Positions 26,099-34,259 of a stretch of 64,000 nucleotides of DNA are shown here, piece after piece. Position 1 is the first letter of the stretch. Each line of letters begins with the position of its first letter. The stretch comes from Sporosarcina sp. Marseille-Q4063. Its GTDB lineage: Bacteria > Bacillota > Bacilli > Bacillales_A > Planococcaceae. Under the pieces are notes generated by a model. It made no database searches. It saw only the letters and a list, made by a program, of their open reading frames with translations, and had not been told where the DNA came from. The DNA lies in contig NZ_CP070502.1 of NCBI RefSeq assembly GCF_018309085.1, forward strand, positions 3,033,001 through 3,097,000. Reading direction: 5' to 3'. Position numbers and translations under genes: made by a program.

Positions 26099-27070
26099 AT
26101 CAAAATAACCAGAAGAGAACCACCTTTACTAAGAGCATTACCGCGGCTTATCGCGCGTTTACCCCATCAGTATCCGAGAAAAGATGAACTGAATTTTGAA
26201 CGCAAACTTTACCAAATCCAAGCAGGCTATTCTGGAGAACAAAAAGTCGACAAATACCTCGAACAACTCGAGCTCCCCCAAACGTCGATCGTACTCACAG
26301 ATATCCACCTTGCCCTATCCCCAGGGCATACATTCCAAATTGACACGCTAGTATTGACCGAACAAGCAATCATAATTCTTGAAATAAAAAACATTACAGG
26401 TGAACTTTATTTCGAAACCGACCCGTACCAACTAAGAAGACGAAAGTCGAGCGGTGAAGAAACGATAATGGATTGCCCTCTCACACAACTCGAAGTCACC
26501 CAGGAAAACTTAAAAGTTTGGCTGGCAAAAAGAGGCTTTCACATTGAAGTTTCCAGCCAAATCATTCTTGCCAACAAAAACGGTGGTGTCAAAACAGCAC
26601 CGCCCAATTCACCTATTATCTATCTAAAGCGGCTGTCCATTTTCCTGCGTGAAAATGAAAGAAAACCATCGATATTTTCCGCCAATCAATTAAAAAATAT
26701 AAGCTATGTCATCATGCAACAACGACTTGAATACAATCCATATCCACTCTGCACCTACTACCAACTAGATCCGAAACTACTAACAACAGGACAACTCTGT
26801 TCAAAATGCAATGCCACAATGATTTATCAAAATCACAAAAGCCGCTATTGTAAATGGTGCAAAGAAAAAGAACCCAATAATTACGGCCAATCAATTCAAG
26901 ACTGGCTTATGCTAATAAACACCACAATTTCTAATCGGGAATGCAGATATTTCCTTCAAATTAACGATAGAAGAGAAGCCCACTACGCACTAAGATCATT
27001 AAATCTGATTAAAGAAGGAAAGTCTGTAGCTACTAGATACTCCTGGCCAAATGGAATTCCATTTCGATAG
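26099..27070 (+). CDS. NERD-domain protein with zinc ribbon (gene 2), no ATG start
   Basis: About 323 residues, a full-length paralogue of gene 1 with the same pattern: YSGE, FQIDTLVL, ILEIKN (Glu in place of Asp before x-Lys, also allowed in this fold), LCSKCNATM...CKWC zinc ribbon, and a C-terminal ISNRECRYFL segment. The frame is intact, but the codon equivalent to the ATG of gene 1 is AGG (26093-26095 region) and a stop lies just upstream; no ATG, GTG or TTG occurs before a TTG at 26354, deep inside the domain. The strong AAGGGGAG at 26084-26091 is 7 bases before ATC (26099), and ATA follows at 26105. So either a rare AUC/AUA start is used or the gene has lost translation recently. Confidence 0.72.
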   Translation: MKITRREPPLLRALPRLIARLPHQYPRKDELNFERKLYQIQAGYSGEQKVDKYLEQLELPQTSIVLTDIHLALSPGHTFQIDTLVLTEQAIIILEIKNITGELYFETDPYQLRRRKSSGEETIMDCPLTQLEVTQENLKVWLAKRGFHIEVSSQIILANKNGGVKTAPPNSPIIYLKRLSIFLRENERKPSIFSANQLKNISYVIMQQRLEYNPYPLCTYYQLDPKLLTTGQLCSKCNATMIYQNHKSRYCKWCKEKEPNNYGQSIQDWLMLINTTISNRECRYFLQINDRREAHYALRSLNLIKEGKSVATRYSWPNGIPFR

Positions 27071-27075
27071 GGAAG

Positions 27076-27091
27076 GGATGCCGCGGCATCC
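27076..27091 (+). terminator. Stem-loop after NERD gene 2
   Basis: Perfect 16-bp palindrome GGATGCCGCGGCATCC followed by TTTT. Confidence 0.7.
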
Positions 27092-27103
27092 TTTTAATCA
27101 AAA

Positions 27104-27244
27104 AAGTCGTCGAAATCGACAAAGATGTTGTCCCAATAAATCATAATGTCGTCCCAATTTGGGAATGTGGTCTCAATCTATTAAGATGTTGGCGCTATCA
27201 CACATAATGTTGTCCCAACAACAAGTAATGTCGTCCCAATCCTC
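27104..27244 (+). repeat. Direct-repeat array B2 (motif ATGTYGTCCCAAT), downstream of NERD gene 2
   Basis: Seven copies at 27104, 27125, 27146, 27165, 27186, 27207 and 27228, spacings 21, 21, 19, 21, 21, 21. Same orientation as the gene and same motif type as array B1. Confidence 0.88.
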
Positions 27245-27276
27245 GCGGATTTTAAATATCAAAACCTACACAAAAA

Positions 27277-27307
27277 AGTTCCCGTCCGGCAAAGCCGGAC
27301 GGGAACT
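27277..27307 (-). terminator. Terminator of the LCP gene
   Basis: 14-bp perfect arms AGTTCCCGTCCGGC / GCCGGACGGGAACT with AAA loop; on the minus strand it is followed by TTTTTT. Confidence 0.9.
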
Positions 27308-27320
27308 CACCCACTCGCTA

Positions 27321-28250
27321 TTACAACTTCAAATGCTCTTTCAACTCACTAGTAATACCCTGTAACTCTTCATCATTCATAATATAATACCAAATATTAT
27401 TCATCTTCTTACCTTGTCCTTTTTCGATATAAAGCTGATCCACTTTCCCAGCTGCATCACGGTAATTCTTCTGAACCTCAACCATCTCATCGAAGGTCAT
27501 ATTCGTCTTCACATTACTACCAATAGCACCGAATATGCTCTTATAATTCAATAAACTACTAACTGATGCGCCTTCACGCAGCACAGCTTGAATCACTTGT
27601 TTCTGCCGATCTTGTCTTCCGAAGTCGCCACGCGGATCCTCATAACGCATTCTTACAAAAGAAAGCGCCTCGTCGCCATTCAAAGAAATCTGCCCTTTAG
27701 GGAATACATAGCTTCCAACTTTGAAATCCAACGTATTATTTATCGAAATCCCGCCGACTGCATCAACGATATCTTTGAAACTATCCATATTCACTTGAAC
27801 AACATAGTCAATTGGAATATCTAGTAAATTCTCAACAGTAGCCATCGACATTTCAATACCGCCGAATGCATATGCATGGTTGATCTTGTCATTAATGCCT
27901 TTTCCAACAATCTCCGTATACGTATCACGTGGAATACTTACCATTTTCGTAGATTTCGTTTCAGGGTTCACGGTCATTACAATCATCGTATCCGAACGAC
28001 CGCTATCTCCTTCGCGTTCATCAACACCTAAAACCAACATAGAAAACGGTTCTGCATCCTTAAAAACAACAGGTTCTTCACGCTTTTCCGATACGACTCG
28101 ATCAATTGGTTCATGTATTTCTTTCGCTGTATCTGTTAAGTTCTTGAAAATCAATGCGCCGTAAACAACTACGCCCAAGACTAATGCGCCTATAATGCCG
28201 ACAATCCAAGGCCATTTCTTCTTTTTCCGCTTGCTAACTCTACTCTCCAT
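27321..28250 (-). CDS. LytR-CpsA-Psr family glycopolymer transferase
   Basis: 309 residues: a basic N-terminus, one membrane anchor (about 13-35), and an extracellular LCP domain with LVLGVDEREGDSGRSDTM, VSIPRDTYTEI, KINHAYAFGG and RMRYEDPRGDFGRQDRQK. The conserved Arg and Asp residues that bind polyprenyl pyrophosphate are present. LCP proteins link wall teichoic acid or capsule to peptidoglycan outside the membrane. It lies directly beside the divergent EPS genes and downstream of the SGNH-like gene on the same strand (22 bp apart), so it may serve this exopolysaccharide or the WTA made by the genes upstream. Confidence 0.93.
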   Translation of the reverse strand: MESRVSKRKKKKWPWIVGIIGALVLGVVVYGALIFKNLTDTAKEIHEPIDRVVSEKREEPVVFKDAEPFSMLVLGVDEREGDSGRSDTMIVMTVNPETKSTKMVSIPRDTYTEIVGKGINDKINHAYAFGGIEMSMATVENLLDIPIDYVVQVNMDSFKDIVDAVGGISINNTLDFKVGSYVFPKGQISLNGDEALSFVRMRYEDPRGDFGRQDRQKQVIQAVLREGASVSSLLNYKSIFGAIGSNVKTNMTFDEMVEVQKNYRDAAGKVDQLYIEKGQGKKMNNIWYYIMNDEELQGITSELKEHLKL

Positions 28251-28272
28251 CGCAACCTTCTCCCCCGTCTAT

Positions 28273-29079
28273 CTATTCAGCTATAAAATACGTAATAAGT
28301 GTATTCGCCCAAATTTCGGCGCCGTCACTGTTCGGCATGCTATCTTCATCTAAAAAATTCGGTAAATCATCTGAGTCTTTATCTGGCCATTCAGTCCAAT
28401 GGTTGATATATGAGATTTCATTTGCCTCGGCAAAACGTTTAACAGATTCAACTTGTAGCGGGTAATGGATTGCCTGGTGCAATGGTTGCGGAGGATGAAG
28501 GACAACGACCGCATCTTCAACTTCATCTTTCACGCGGTCGATAAACGTCTCAATATGTTCAAGCTGCGTTTCCACAACAACGACACCATTGCTATTTAGC
28601 GTGAGCGGTTCAAACAACACGACATCATAACCAACATTAAAATCGATTAACTCGTCCATCTCTGCGACAAATGAATTCGAAGCGCCTTCAATCGCAACAG
28701 TCGAAACATTCACAGAATCGCCATATGCTTCAAGAAGCGCAATTTCCAACCTCTCAGCATAACCCGGTTCACCAAATTCCATCACATCAGATCCGACAAT
28801 CAAAAAGTCGACAACCTCATCTGCTTCCAACCGGCTCTGAAACACAGACGAAACAATCTCATCTTGATTTGACGTCAATGATAGAAGACGTTCAACATCT
28901 GCATCAGGTTTCACGTCATCATCCTCATCCGAAGAATCGGATTTAGCGCCAGCTTCCACTTTCAAGGAGGAAGATTCCATCCCCTTAGCTGAATTAATTT
29001 TCTCTTTCCACTGCATATAACTAAAAACTAACAATATAAGACAAATAACTACAATAATAATAGATAGTACTTTTCTCAT
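28273..29079 (-). CDS. SGNH/GDSL hydrolase-like exported protein with atypical catalytic blocks
   Basis: 268 residues: N-terminal membrane segment or signal (VLSIIIVVICLILLVFSY), an acidic linker, then an SGNH-like fold. Block I appears as LIVGSDVMEFG, where the usual GDS nucleophile motif would be, and the C-terminal block V reads MPNSDGAEIWAN where active enzymes usually have D-x-x-H-P. So the Ser and His of the standard triad are not clearly visible. SGNH proteins near EPS loci often handle O-acetyl groups on polysaccharide. A structural or altered-chemistry role is possible. It is co-directional with the LCP gene and divergent from capA. Confidence 0.65.
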   Translation of the reverse strand: MRKVLSIIIVVICLILLVFSYMQWKEKINSAKGMESSSLKVEAGAKSDSSDEDDDVKPDADVERLLSLTSNQDEIVSSVFQSRLEADEVVDFLIVGSDVMEFGEPGYAERLEIALLEAYGDSVNVSTVAIEGASNSFVAEMDELIDFNVGYDVVLFEPLTLNSNGVVVVETQLEHIETFIDRVKDEVEDAVVVLHPPQPLHQAIHYPLQVESVKRFAEANEISYINHWTEWPDKDSDDLPNFLDEDSMPNSDGAEIWANTLITYFIAE

Positions 29080-29186
29080 TTGATAAATACTACTCCTTTC
29101 CTATATAAAAGGTGCTGTTTGATTACACAATAATTCAATTATCGCATATATCCAACGAAATTCATATATCAAATTATGTCGAAAGA

Positions 29187-29195
29187 TGCTATACT
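29187..29195 (+). promoter_or_regulatory. Extended -10 promoter of the EPS operon
   Basis: TGC-TATACT with only a weak -35 region, 47 bp before the chosen start of capA. Transcription beginning near 29202 would rule out the longer upstream frame start at 29176. Confidence 0.5.
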
Positions 29196-29241
29196 TGTCC
29201 CTATGCCAATTATTGAAATTGAAAAAGGAGTTCACAACATA

Positions 29242-29982
29242 ATGGAAGAAACGATAAGCCTTCAAGAGTTATTTAAAACATTAAAGAAACGTTTAGGTTT
29301 AATTGCCCTCATAACAATTATCGCAATTACGATTAGTGGCGTCGTCAGTTTTTGGTTGCTTACGCCAATCTATCAATCATCCACGCAAATCCTTGTCACT
29401 CAATCAAAACAAGATCAGCAACAACAACAATTTAACTCGCAAGATATCCAAGCAAACTTGCAATTAATCAATACATATAACGTCATTATTAAAAGTCCGG
29501 CAATACTAGGAATCGTTAAAGAAGAAATGAACCTTGAACGTTCGGTAGGCGCATTAATCAATCAAGTGACTGTGAACAGCGCCCAAAATTCACAAGTCGT
29601 CAATATTCAGGTTCAAGACGAAGACCCGAAAATGGCGGTCGATCTTGCCAATAAAATCGCGACTGTTTTCCAAAGTGAAATAAAGGTATTAATGGAAATC
29701 GATAATGTCAACATACTTACGCCGGCAGAACTCGGAGCAAATCCGTCACCTATTAAACCGGATCCGATGCTAAATATGGCAATCGCAGCGGTTATCGGAC
29801 TAATGCTCGGTGTAGGACTTGCATTCTTACTTGAATACTTGGATACAACGATGAAGGACGAACAAGATGTAGAAGAAATACTCGATCTACCGATTATCGG
29901 ATTAATTAGTCCGATTCCAGATAGCGACATCGAGAAAATGAAAGTCGAAGTTACACAAAGAAGAAGAAGGGGGAGGGGGTGA
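29242..29982 (+). CDS. Polysaccharide chain-length/co-polymerase protein (Wzz/CapA, tyrosine kinase activator)
   Basis: 246 residues from the ATG at 29242, with AAAGGAG upstream. Two membrane segments (about 19-40 and 175-195) bracket an extracellular loop rich in Gln, and the C-terminal tail enters the cytoplasm, as in YwqC/CapA-type kinase modulators. The proline-rich PSPIKPDPMLN just before the second membrane segment is the Wzz signature. It controls polymer length and activates the neighbouring BY-kinase. The kinase gene follows after 1 bp. Confidence 0.9.
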   Translation: MEETISLQELFKTLKKRLGLIALITIIAITISGVVSFWLLTPIYQSSTQILVTQSKQDQQQQQFNSQDIQANLQLINTYNVIIKSPAILGIVKEEMNLERSVGALINQVTVNSAQNSQVVNIQVQDEDPKMAVDLANKIATVFQSEIKVLMEIDNVNILTPAELGANPSPIKPDPMLNMAIAAVIGLMLGVGLAFLLEYLDTTMKDEQDVEEILDLPIIGLISPIPDSDIEKMKVEVTQRRRRGRG

Positions 29983-29983
29983 A

Positions 29984-30694
29984 ATGGTGAGAAAAGCGAG
30001 AAAGAAAAAAACTGTTCAAACAGCGGCTCGTAAAGTCGTAACGAGCGTCAACCCGAAATCAGTGGTATCAGAACAATTTCGTACAATGCGGACAAATATC
30101 AACTTTTCACTACCGGACGGCGAGCTAACAACATTACTCGTAACATCCGCGTCCCCTGGAGACGGTAAATCGACAATTTCAGCAAATACTGCCGTCGTTT
30201 TTGCCCAAGAAGGCAAACGCGTTCTTCTGGTCGATGCAGATATGAGAAAACCAACCGTTCATTATACATTCCACTTGACGAACACATTAGGTTTATCAAA
30301 CCTTCTCACACGCCAAGTGGAACTTTCTGAAGTTATCAATCCGAGCGATACAGAAGGGCTCGACATTATTACATGCGGACCGATTCCGCCAAACCCAGCG
30401 GAACTGCTAGGATCAGGGACGATGGATAAACTAATCGACCAAATGAAAAACCAATACGATATTATCATTTTTGACGCACCGCCCGTATTATCAGTAACTG
30501 ATGCACAAATTATGTCAAACAAATGTGACGGCACCATCCTTGTATTAAGTGCTGGCGAAACAGAAAAAGAAAGCATCGTCAAAGCGAAAGAAGCGCTTGT
30601 TTCTTCGCAAGCGAAAATTCTCGGAGCTGTATTGAATAACTTTGAGCTAGACAAAGATCACTATTACTATCAATACTACGGAACCGGAGAGTGA
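29984..30694 (+). CDS. Bacterial tyrosine kinase (CapB/YwqD type)
   Basis: 236 residues. Walker A SASPGDGKST, Walker A' LLVDADMRKPT and Walker B IIFDAPPVLS are all present, and the C-terminus ends in a tyrosine cluster (DHYYYQYYGTGE), the autophosphorylation tail of BY-kinases. It works in the cytoplasm with the membrane protein encoded just before it to regulate polymer export and chain length, and is counteracted by the phosphatase encoded next. Confidence 0.94.
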   Translation: MVRKARKKKTVQTAARKVVTSVNPKSVVSEQFRTMRTNINFSLPDGELTTLLVTSASPGDGKSTISANTAVVFAQEGKRVLLVDADMRKPTVHYTFHLTNTLGLSNLLTRQVELSEVINPSDTEGLDIITCGPIPPNPAELLGSGTMDKLIDQMKNQYDIIIFDAPPVLSVTDAQIMSNKCDGTILVLSAGETEKESIVKAKEALVSSQAKILGAVLNNFELDKDHYYYQYYGTGE

Positions 30695-30758
30695 ATGGGT
30701 GTAATTCCCTGTTTACTCTTTTTCACGTTTGATACTTAATGCTGATGGAGGGATTCAA

Positions 30759-31526
30759 ATGGTAGATATACATTCACATATTTTACCCGGAGTTGATGAC
30801 GGGCCAAAAACAATCGAAGAATCCGTTCAATTACTTGAAATGGCCGTAGCGGAAGGAATTACAGATATCATCGCTACCCCTCATGCCTACAGCCCGCATT
30901 TTGACGTACCAAAAGAAGCAGTTCTACAAAAAGTGACAATGTTGAACGAAATTAGTAAAGAAAAAGGTTTATCAATAATCGTGCATGCAGGTCAAGAATT
31001 GCGAATAAAAGACTTCATCGTTGATAAATTAATAACAGAGGAAGCCTTGACACTTGCAGGCTCCAAATATGTATTGCTTGAATTGCCATCGAGCGGTATA
31101 CCAACTTATACGGTGGACATCATACAAAACATTCTAAGCATGGATAGGGTGCCCATTATCGCACATCCAGAAAGAAACCGTGCCATCGCACAAAAACCGG
31201 AACGACTTGCAAGATTGATAAACCACGGGGCACTTGCACAAATAACAGCGGGAAGTCTTGCTGGGCATTTCGGTAAACAAGTGCAAAATCTATCTTTGCG
31301 GCTTGTTGAAGCAAACTTAATTCACACTTATGGATCAGATGTCCATAATCCAGTAAACCGTCCATTCCACTTTGAAAAAGGACTTAATTTTCTAGATAAA
31401 CGAAAACTGCATGACATCGCTGACATTTTGTTGGAAAACAATGATCGGATTTTAACAAACGAAGATTTCATTCTACTGGAGCCGAATGCTCTAGAACCGA
31501 AAAAATGGTGGAAGTTATTAAGTTGA
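30759..31526 (+). CDS. PHP-family tyrosine-protein phosphatase (CpsB/CapC/YwqE type)
   Basis: 255 residues from the ATG at 30759, which has GGAGGG 6 bases upstream; an in-frame TTG at 30729 lacks one. Metal-binding PHP motifs are visible: DIHSHILPGVDDGP at the N-terminus, IIATPHAYSPHF, VHAGQELRI, IAHPERNR and TYGSDVHNP near the end. It dephosphorylates the BY-kinase. Length is normal. Confidence 0.94.
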   Translation: MVDIHSHILPGVDDGPKTIEESVQLLEMAVAEGITDIIATPHAYSPHFDVPKEAVLQKVTMLNEISKEKGLSIIVHAGQELRIKDFIVDKLITEEALTLAGSKYVLLELPSSGIPTYTVDIIQNILSMDRVPIIAHPERNRAIAQKPERLARLINHGALAQITAGSLAGHFGKQVQNLSLRLVEANLIHTYGSDVHNPVNRPFHFEKGLNFLDKRKLHDIADILLENNDRILTNEDFILLEPNALEPKKWWKLLS

Positions 31527-31627
31527 AATGATATAATAAACAATCGCAAACTAGTAAAAAGTATCTAGGTCGATTGAATATAAAACAAGGTACATAAGCA
31601 GTAATTCCCGGAAAGGAGTATGCCCTG

Positions 31628-33457
31628 TTGTCAGTTAAAAAAAGAACAACCTATTTAGTTTTCGTCGATTCCTTGATAGTCCTATTCTCATTATACATTG
31701 GCTTTTATATGTTACATCCGACTATGAATATATTTATGAGTAAAACGTTACTCATGAGTGTCGTAACAATCCAAGTCGCACATCATTTCTTTGCATGGCA
31801 TTACGGGCTTTACCGTAAAGCATGGGCCTATGCATCCATTGGAGAATTAAAATCAATCTTCAAGGCGGTGACATTAACGATAGCCGTAGTCGCGGTTGTC
31901 CAACTTGTTGTTGTACAAAATATATACATACGAGCACTAGTCTTGACTTGGATGCTGCATATCCTGCTTATTGGTGGATCTAGATTATCTTGGCGACTCA
32001 TGCGTGACACTGTAAACCAACATAACGGAGACGCAACAACAAGAACGATGATTGTTGGGGCTGGACAAGCAGGAACAATGGTGGCACGACAATTGATAAA
32101 CAACCCCGAATCGGGCATGAAACCTGTCCTATTCGTAGACGATGACCAATCGAAAAACGGTCTCGAAATATTCGGTATTAAAGTAGCCAGCGGGGGAAAT
32201 AACATACCTGCATTAGTAGCCGTGAATAATGTTGAAAAAATTGTCATCGCTATTCCTTCCTTACCTAAACAAGAAATGGCAGATTTATCGAAGCTATGTA
32301 TTGAAACAGGAATTAAAACACAAACAATTCCACGTATCGAAGACTTAATGACAGGAAAAGTGTCCGTTAATGATATGCAAGACGTTCAAATCGAAGACTT
32401 GCTTGGCCGTGACGAAGTGCAACTTGATTTGAAAGCAATTGCAGATAAGCTCACGAATAAAACCATTCTTGTCACAGGAGCTGGCGGTTCGATAGGTTCC
32501 GAAATTTGTCGACAAGTGAGCGAATTCCGTCCGAAACAATTGATATTGTTGGGGCATGGTGAAAGCTCTATCTATAATATAGACATGGAGTTACGTCAAA
32601 AGGTTTCTCCAGACACAGAAATACTTCCAATCATTGCGGATGTTAAAGATCGAAATCGTATATTTGATATCGTAAGTGAATATAAGCCGGACGTCATGTA
32701 CCATGCGGCGGCGCATAAACATGTTCCTTTAATGGAAGCAAATCCCATGGAAGCTGTGAAGAACAATATTTTCGGGACGAAGAATGTTGCTGAAGCAGCA
32801 GACACTTTCGGGGTCCCCCATTTTGTTTTGATTTCTACGGATAAGGCGGTTAATCCCCCGAATGTTATGGGTGCGACGAAACGCTTCGCAGAAATGATTA
32901 TTCAAAATCTAGCAAAGAAAAGCGAGACTAAGTTTGCCGCTGTTCGGTTTGGGAATGTTCTTGGGTCTAGAGGTAGTGTCGTTCCTTTGTTTAAGCAGCA
33001 GATTGCCAAGGGCGGTCCGATTACTGTGACTGACCCGGAGATGACTCGTTACTTTATGACGATTCCAGAAGCCTCTCGGCTTGTTATTCAGGCAGGGACG
33101 CTTGCGGCTGGTGGGGAAGTTTTTGTACTTGATATGGGTGAGCCGGTGAAGATTGTTGACCTTGCGAAAAATCTTATTAAATTATCGGGGTTTAGTGAGG
33201 GTGAGATTGGGATTAAGTATTCCGGGATTCGACCTGGAGAGAAATTGTTTGAAGAGTTGTTGAATGAGAACGAGATTCAAAGCGGGCATGTTTTCCCTAA
33301 GATACATATTGGAAAGGCGGCACCGATTACGCAGACTGAGATGGAATATGTGATTGAAAAGCTTCCGGATATGTCGGATGGAGAAGTTAAGGACATTTTG
33401 GTTGGGTTGGCGAATCGGAAGGTACCACAGGTGAACAATAAGTTATCGATTGTGTAA
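31628..33457 (+). CDS. Membrane-bound UDP-GlcNAc 4,6-dehydratase (CapD/EpsC/PglF type)
   Basis: 609 residues: four N-terminal membrane segments, a first Rossmann domain (IVGAGQAGTMVARQL) and a second SDR domain (VTGAGGSIGSEICRQ) with the altered active site ISTDKAVNPPNVMGATKR. Enzymes of this type make the UDP-4-keto-6-deoxy sugar, the first step to bacillosamine-like or FucNAc-type sugars. Start is TTG at 31628, 9 bases after AAAGGAG. Third-position base use changes inside the gene: A/C-ending codons dominate the first part, G/T-ending ones the part after about 32.8 kb, suggesting a recombination joint. Confidence 0.93.
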   Translation: MSVKKRTTYLVFVDSLIVLFSLYIGFYMLHPTMNIFMSKTLLMSVVTIQVAHHFFAWHYGLYRKAWAYASIGELKSIFKAVTLTIAVVAVVQLVVVQNIYIRALVLTWMLHILLIGGSRLSWRLMRDTVNQHNGDATTRTMIVGAGQAGTMVARQLINNPESGMKPVLFVDDDQSKNGLEIFGIKVASGGNNIPALVAVNNVEKIVIAIPSLPKQEMADLSKLCIETGIKTQTIPRIEDLMTGKVSVNDMQDVQIEDLLGRDEVQLDLKAIADKLTNKTILVTGAGGSIGSEICRQVSEFRPKQLILLGHGESSIYNIDMELRQKVSPDTEILPIIADVKDRNRIFDIVSEYKPDVMYHAAAHKHVPLMEANPMEAVKNNIFGTKNVAEAADTFGVPHFVLISTDKAVNPPNVMGATKRFAEMIIQNLAKKSETKFAAVRFGNVLGSRGSVVPLFKQQIAKGGPITVTDPEMTRYFMTIPEASRLVIQAGTLAAGGEVFVLDMGEPVKIVDLAKNLIKLSGFSEGEIGIKYSGIRPGEKLFEELLNENEIQSGHVFPKIHIGKAAPITQTEMEYVIEKLPDMSDGEVKDILVGLANRKVPQVNNKLSIV

Positions 33458-34259
33458 TGTAATAAGTAAAGACCTGTCTTGCAATTCATTTTCGCATAGA
33501 ATACTACTTGTATCGGTAGGAAAAAGTGATTGCAAATAAAGTGAGGACATAGTACAAATAACGTTTGGGAAATTCGGACGTATCAAATAAAGGAAATTCT
33601 TCATTGCACCACATGGATTGTGGACGACAGTAATAGTGGGAAGAGTTATCCATGTTTTTTTGGGCGATTGACCATGAAGGTAGACGATTTAAGGGGTGAA
33701 CTCGTGGAGCATGCGAATCGGAAGACTCCGAAAGTGAAGAAAAAGTAAAGTTGTCGTTAGTATAATTTAATTGAAAGTATTTCTACTTACCGGGTATCCC
33801 TCTTGGATCGAACCTGTTGAAAACAGAGGAAAAGAATATGTTCAGGCTCTTGCATTTTGTATTAGTTTGACAGACAAAGAAGCAATCTACCATCAGATGT
33901 GATAGGTGTGACATAATTTTTTGATGCGATGGTTGTTCATAATTTTATAAATAACATGAATGCAATTTGCAACTGGTCATTTCGAAAACGACCTAGGTAC
34001 CAGTGGTGGCATCGTTCTGCAAGATCCAGAGAGCATTTTCAAAAGTATTTCTAAGTACAACGTAGCAATTGTGTAATTAATTTATTGAAATTAATAAGCT
34101 TATAATAAAGAGTTTCCTGTACACTTTCTTTTTTGGGTTTGTGCGTGGAAGAAACCTCATCTCCTCTTAAAATTGTACGGAGGCAAGCTTTTGGATTTAC
34201 CTAGAACGAATTATTAGCTTTTTACTTGATAATACGTTTTTTATTGAAGGAGTGGAGAT
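33458..34259 (+). other. Gene debris, including a capD-like 3' tail
   Basis: No intact gene in 800 bp. At about 33679-33748 a short frame reads GELVEHANRKTPKVKKK and then stop, closely like the C-terminus of the capD product just upstream (VKDILVGLANRKVPQVNNK). Two further short frames (about 33799-33902, containing YPSWIEPVENRGKEYVQ; and about 33976-34075, containing GHFENDLGTSGGIVLQDP) look like gene fragments but are not recognised. Confidence 0.5.

Noticed and set aside
26354-27070. NERD gene 2 starting at TTG 26354
   Set aside because: This would cut off the YSGE and FQID part of the domain, which is intact and in frame upstream.
32600-33000. Skew switch as a replication terminus or origin
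   Set aside because: No dif, DnaA-box cluster or related genes seen; a cassette joint in capD explains it more simply, though chromosome-wide skew was not available.
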